Origin: CAVRZY01 sp963725415
GTDB taxonomy: Bacteria; Acidobacteriota; Terriglobia; Bryobacterales; Bryobacteraceae
NCBI GenBank assembly: GCA_963725415.1
Contig: CAVRZY010000131.1
Location: forward strand, 1-44,692
Length of the DNA: 44,692 nucleotides
Direction: 5' to 3'
How positions within the stretch are numbered: position 1 is the stretch's first letter; each line of letters starts with the position of its first letter. The position numbers were made by a program, and so were the translations under genes. A model generated the notes under the pieces. It was not told the DNA's origin, did not search any database, and saw only the letters and a list, made by a program, of their open reading frames with translations. Below, piece by piece: positions 43,006 through 44,692 of the stretch.

Positions 43006-43847
43006 ATGCTACGGCGCATCGGTCGCTACCAGATCGTACGGCTTCTGGGCGGCGGAGGGATGGGCGAGGTCTACCTGGCGGTAGATCCCTCCATCGGGCG
43101 GAACGTCGCCATCAAGACCATCCTGCTGCGCAAATACGGCGACACCAGCGACAAGGACTTTCTGCTGGAGCGATTGCACCGCGAAGCGCGCTCGGCCGGA
43201 ACGCTCTCTCATCCCAACATCGTCACCATCCACGACTTCGTCGAACAGGGCGAGCTGGCCTGCCTGGTAATGGAGTACATCGAGGGGAAAACACTCAGGG
43301 AGCTTGTGAGGTCGGACCAAGCGCTGGACCCGGAGACGGCCATCAGCGTTTTACGGCAGACCGCCGTGGCGCTGGATTACGCCCACAGCAAGGGCGTCAT
43401 CCATCGGGACATCAAGCCTGCCAACATCATCATTCAGAAAAGCGGCCTGGCGAAGATCCTGGACTTCGGAGTGGCCAAGCTGCCCAGTTCCCACAGCCTC
43501 ACCGAGACCGGGTTCTCAGTGGGGACGCCGGATTACATGTCGCCGGAGCAGTACCGGGTGGGGCCGGTGGATGGAAGAGCGGACCAGTTCTCGCTGGCCG
43601 TAATCGCCTTCGAGATGCTGACAGGTGTGCAGCCCTTCGCGGCCGACACGCCCCTGAAGGTGATGTACAAGGTAATCCACGAACAGCCACCGTGTGCCGA
43701 AGAGCTGAACTCCAGCCTGATCCCCGAGGTGGGACGGGTGCTGTGCAAGGCGCTGGAGAAAGATCCCAGTCCCGGTTTGAGAGCTGCGGGCATTTTGTGG
43801 AGGCGCTCGAGGGGCCCTGGAGCGGGCGCCTGGCTGGAGAGCAGTGA
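43006..43847 (+). pseudogene. Ser/Thr protein kinase, right-arm copy with frameshift
   Basis: Identical in sequence to the kinase at 35920-36762 up to about 43768, where one C is missing (CAGTCCC against CAGCTCCC). From there the frame reads a spurious tail (SPGLRAAGILWRRS) and runs on to 43890; the proper stop would be TGA 43845-43847 overlapping GTG 43844. Catalytic motifs (GGGGMGEVY, VAIK, HRDIKPAN, DFG) are all intact. The upstream TACAAT box and duplicated decamer are mirrored too. Confidence 0.75.
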
Positions 43848-44368
43848 CCCGGCAGGCCAGAATTCCCCGCAGGACGCCGCGGGCGGTTGAAGTGGCTGCC
43901 GAAGAAGAGACTGCGGCCAGCGCGGAGACTCCCTCTCCGCCGGCTGCGCCCCCAGCAGAGATCAAACCGGTCGAGCCGGAGCCGCGCCCCGAGGAGATCC
44001 CCCTTCGGCGGACCCCCATCCCAGGCCCCCCCACGCCCCGAAGAACACCCGTGCCACCCAAGAAACTCTCGCAGTTGGGAACGTGCTCCACCCTAGTGAA
44101 GGTCTGCTGTTGGGGCTGTTTGTCCTCGTGGCCTTCAAGCCTTGCGTTCAGCCAAACTTCGTCCGACCAAAAGGAGAGCCGGCCGGCAAAACACCGGTGG
44201 AGAAGTTGAAACCGCTGGCGATCACCACGCCTTCGATCTTGCCGGAGGTCGCCGAAGGAGGTGCCTACTCGCGATTCGTAATGACATCGGGCGGGAGTCC
44301 GCCGACTCGCTGGTGACTTCGGGGATCTGCCGGCGGGGTTGTCAATTCCAGATCCAGCTACCGGTCTG
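43844..44368 (+). pseudogene. He_PIG membrane protein, truncated right-arm copy
   Basis: Begins like the protein at 33938-35923 (TRQARIPRRTPRAVEVAAEE). It suffers several indels around 44085-44140, where the membrane helix should be encoded, and again at 44316-44345, and stops matching after the first part of He_PIG domain 1 at about 44368. Only about 170 of 661 residues are represented. Confidence 0.7.
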
Positions 44369-44692
44369 GCCGTCATTGATGAATTTTCGCTCTGGAACAA
44401 ATACAACGAAAGCAGCCTCGCGGGAAGAAACGGCGCCAGGCTCCATTCGACAGGGATCCTTTCATCCATTGGCTTTACTCGAACCGTTTCATAAAAATGA
44501 GGACGGCGGATATGTCCTGACCGAAAAAGGCGGGACGCTTGTGCTGGAAAGCTCCCCTGTCCCGCACCCGGGTTTGCGCCAGGAGGTGATCTTCGACCGC
44601 ACGCTCAAAAAGAAACTATCGAGAGTCAAAGACGGGTTTGGTCTCTTACGGCCAGCAGAACGTCCTGTGAGCTGATCATTGAGGAAAAGGAT
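44369..44692 (+). other. Unrelated tail at the window end
   Basis: About 320 nt that match neither the left arm nor anything else in the window, with visibly lower GC. Coding-like stretches occur in two frames: DEFSLWNKYNESSLAGRNGA ending at a TAA near 44492, and LLEPFHKNEDGGYVLTEKGG, resembling the wing of a winged-helix regulator, ending at TGA 44673-44675. No start or complete gene can be assigned. It may be chimeric sequence. Confidence 0.4.

Larger units (their letters stand above)
39906..44368. repeat. Right arm of the giant inverted repeat
   Basis: Reverse complement of 35393-39868. It is nearly identical close to the centre and through the TIGR03437 gene, then diverges by more frequent indels after about 43768 (kinase end, 44085-44140, 44316-44360), and stops matching at about 44368. 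The gene-free part 40026-40469 mirrors 39300-39673. Confidence 0.9.

Noticed and set aside
40470..43847. Right-arm kinase and TIGR03437 genes as genuine paralogues
   Set aside because: Identity extends through intergenic DNA, repeats and promoters, with only read-error-like differences; this indicates inverted duplication of one locus, not paralogy.

Overview
The window is high-GC DNA that most resembles Acidobacteriota of the Solibacter/Bryobacter type. The evidence is three large secreted proteins ending in the 'Solibacter C-terminal' domain (TIGR03437 type), many He_PIG-type and Big-type Ig-like repeats, and several families of dispersed palindromic elements between and inside genes. No rRNA or taxonomic marker is present, so this is an inference from protein families. 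Coordinates of broken genes are limited by what look like single-base indels in homopolymer runs, probably from an incompletely polished long-read assembly.

Layout. 149-4053 (+): a three-gene glycan or envelope cluster (FAD-dependent UGM/PPOX-like oxidoreductase, family 2 glycosyltransferase, polytopic PMT/GT39-like glycosyltransferase carrying an in-frame palindromic element). 4043-5323 (-): aroA, convergent with it. 5442-18182 (+): one long, tightly packed operon. It starts with an ECF sigma factor, a zinc-finger anti-sigma factor and an unknown secreted protein, and continues with a complete type II secretion core in the order gspE-F-G-H-I-J-K-L-M-C-D. gspH and gspK each contain one frameshift. 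gspJ begins inside a 36-bp inverted-repeat element. GspD has a very large Gly/Tyr/Met-rich loop. 18456-28337 (+): large exported proteins (LGFP/Ig/C39-like/TIGR03437; an exported protein with a recurrent C-terminal module; a Big_1-like/TIGR03437 protein) and a small unknown protein. These are plausible clients of the secretion system, but the sequence does not prove it.

28360-39905 (-): two unknown proteins, tRNA-Gln(CUG), an FG-GAP/VCBS repeat protein, a Tat-signal D-2-hydroxyacid dehydrogenase (frameshifted), a UGM-like FAD oxidoreductase, a split receptor kinase (cytosolic Ser/Thr kinase overlapping by 4 nt a single-pass protein with five He_PIG domains), a He_PIG/BACON-like/TIGR03437 secreted protein, and the C-terminal end of another Solibacter-type protein.

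35393-44368 is a giant inverted repeat: two arms of about 4.47 kb around a 37-nt spacer. The right arm duplicates the kinase and He_PIG genes, accumulates indels towards its end, and runs into about 320 nt of unrelated sequence at the window edge. I judge this more likely a fold-back chimera or assembly artefact than a real palindrome, but it can be tested.

The most interesting biology is the invasion of coding sequence by palindromic elements. Three different families supply protein-coding sequence: an internal segment of the GT39-like enzyme, the prepilin leader of GspJ, and the start of the Tat dehydrogenase. For one family an intergenic copy keeps the same open peptide frame. This is comparable to Rickettsia palindromic elements. 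Other candidates are the sigma/anti-sigma-headed secretion operon and the two-gene receptor kinase with He_PIG sensor domains.
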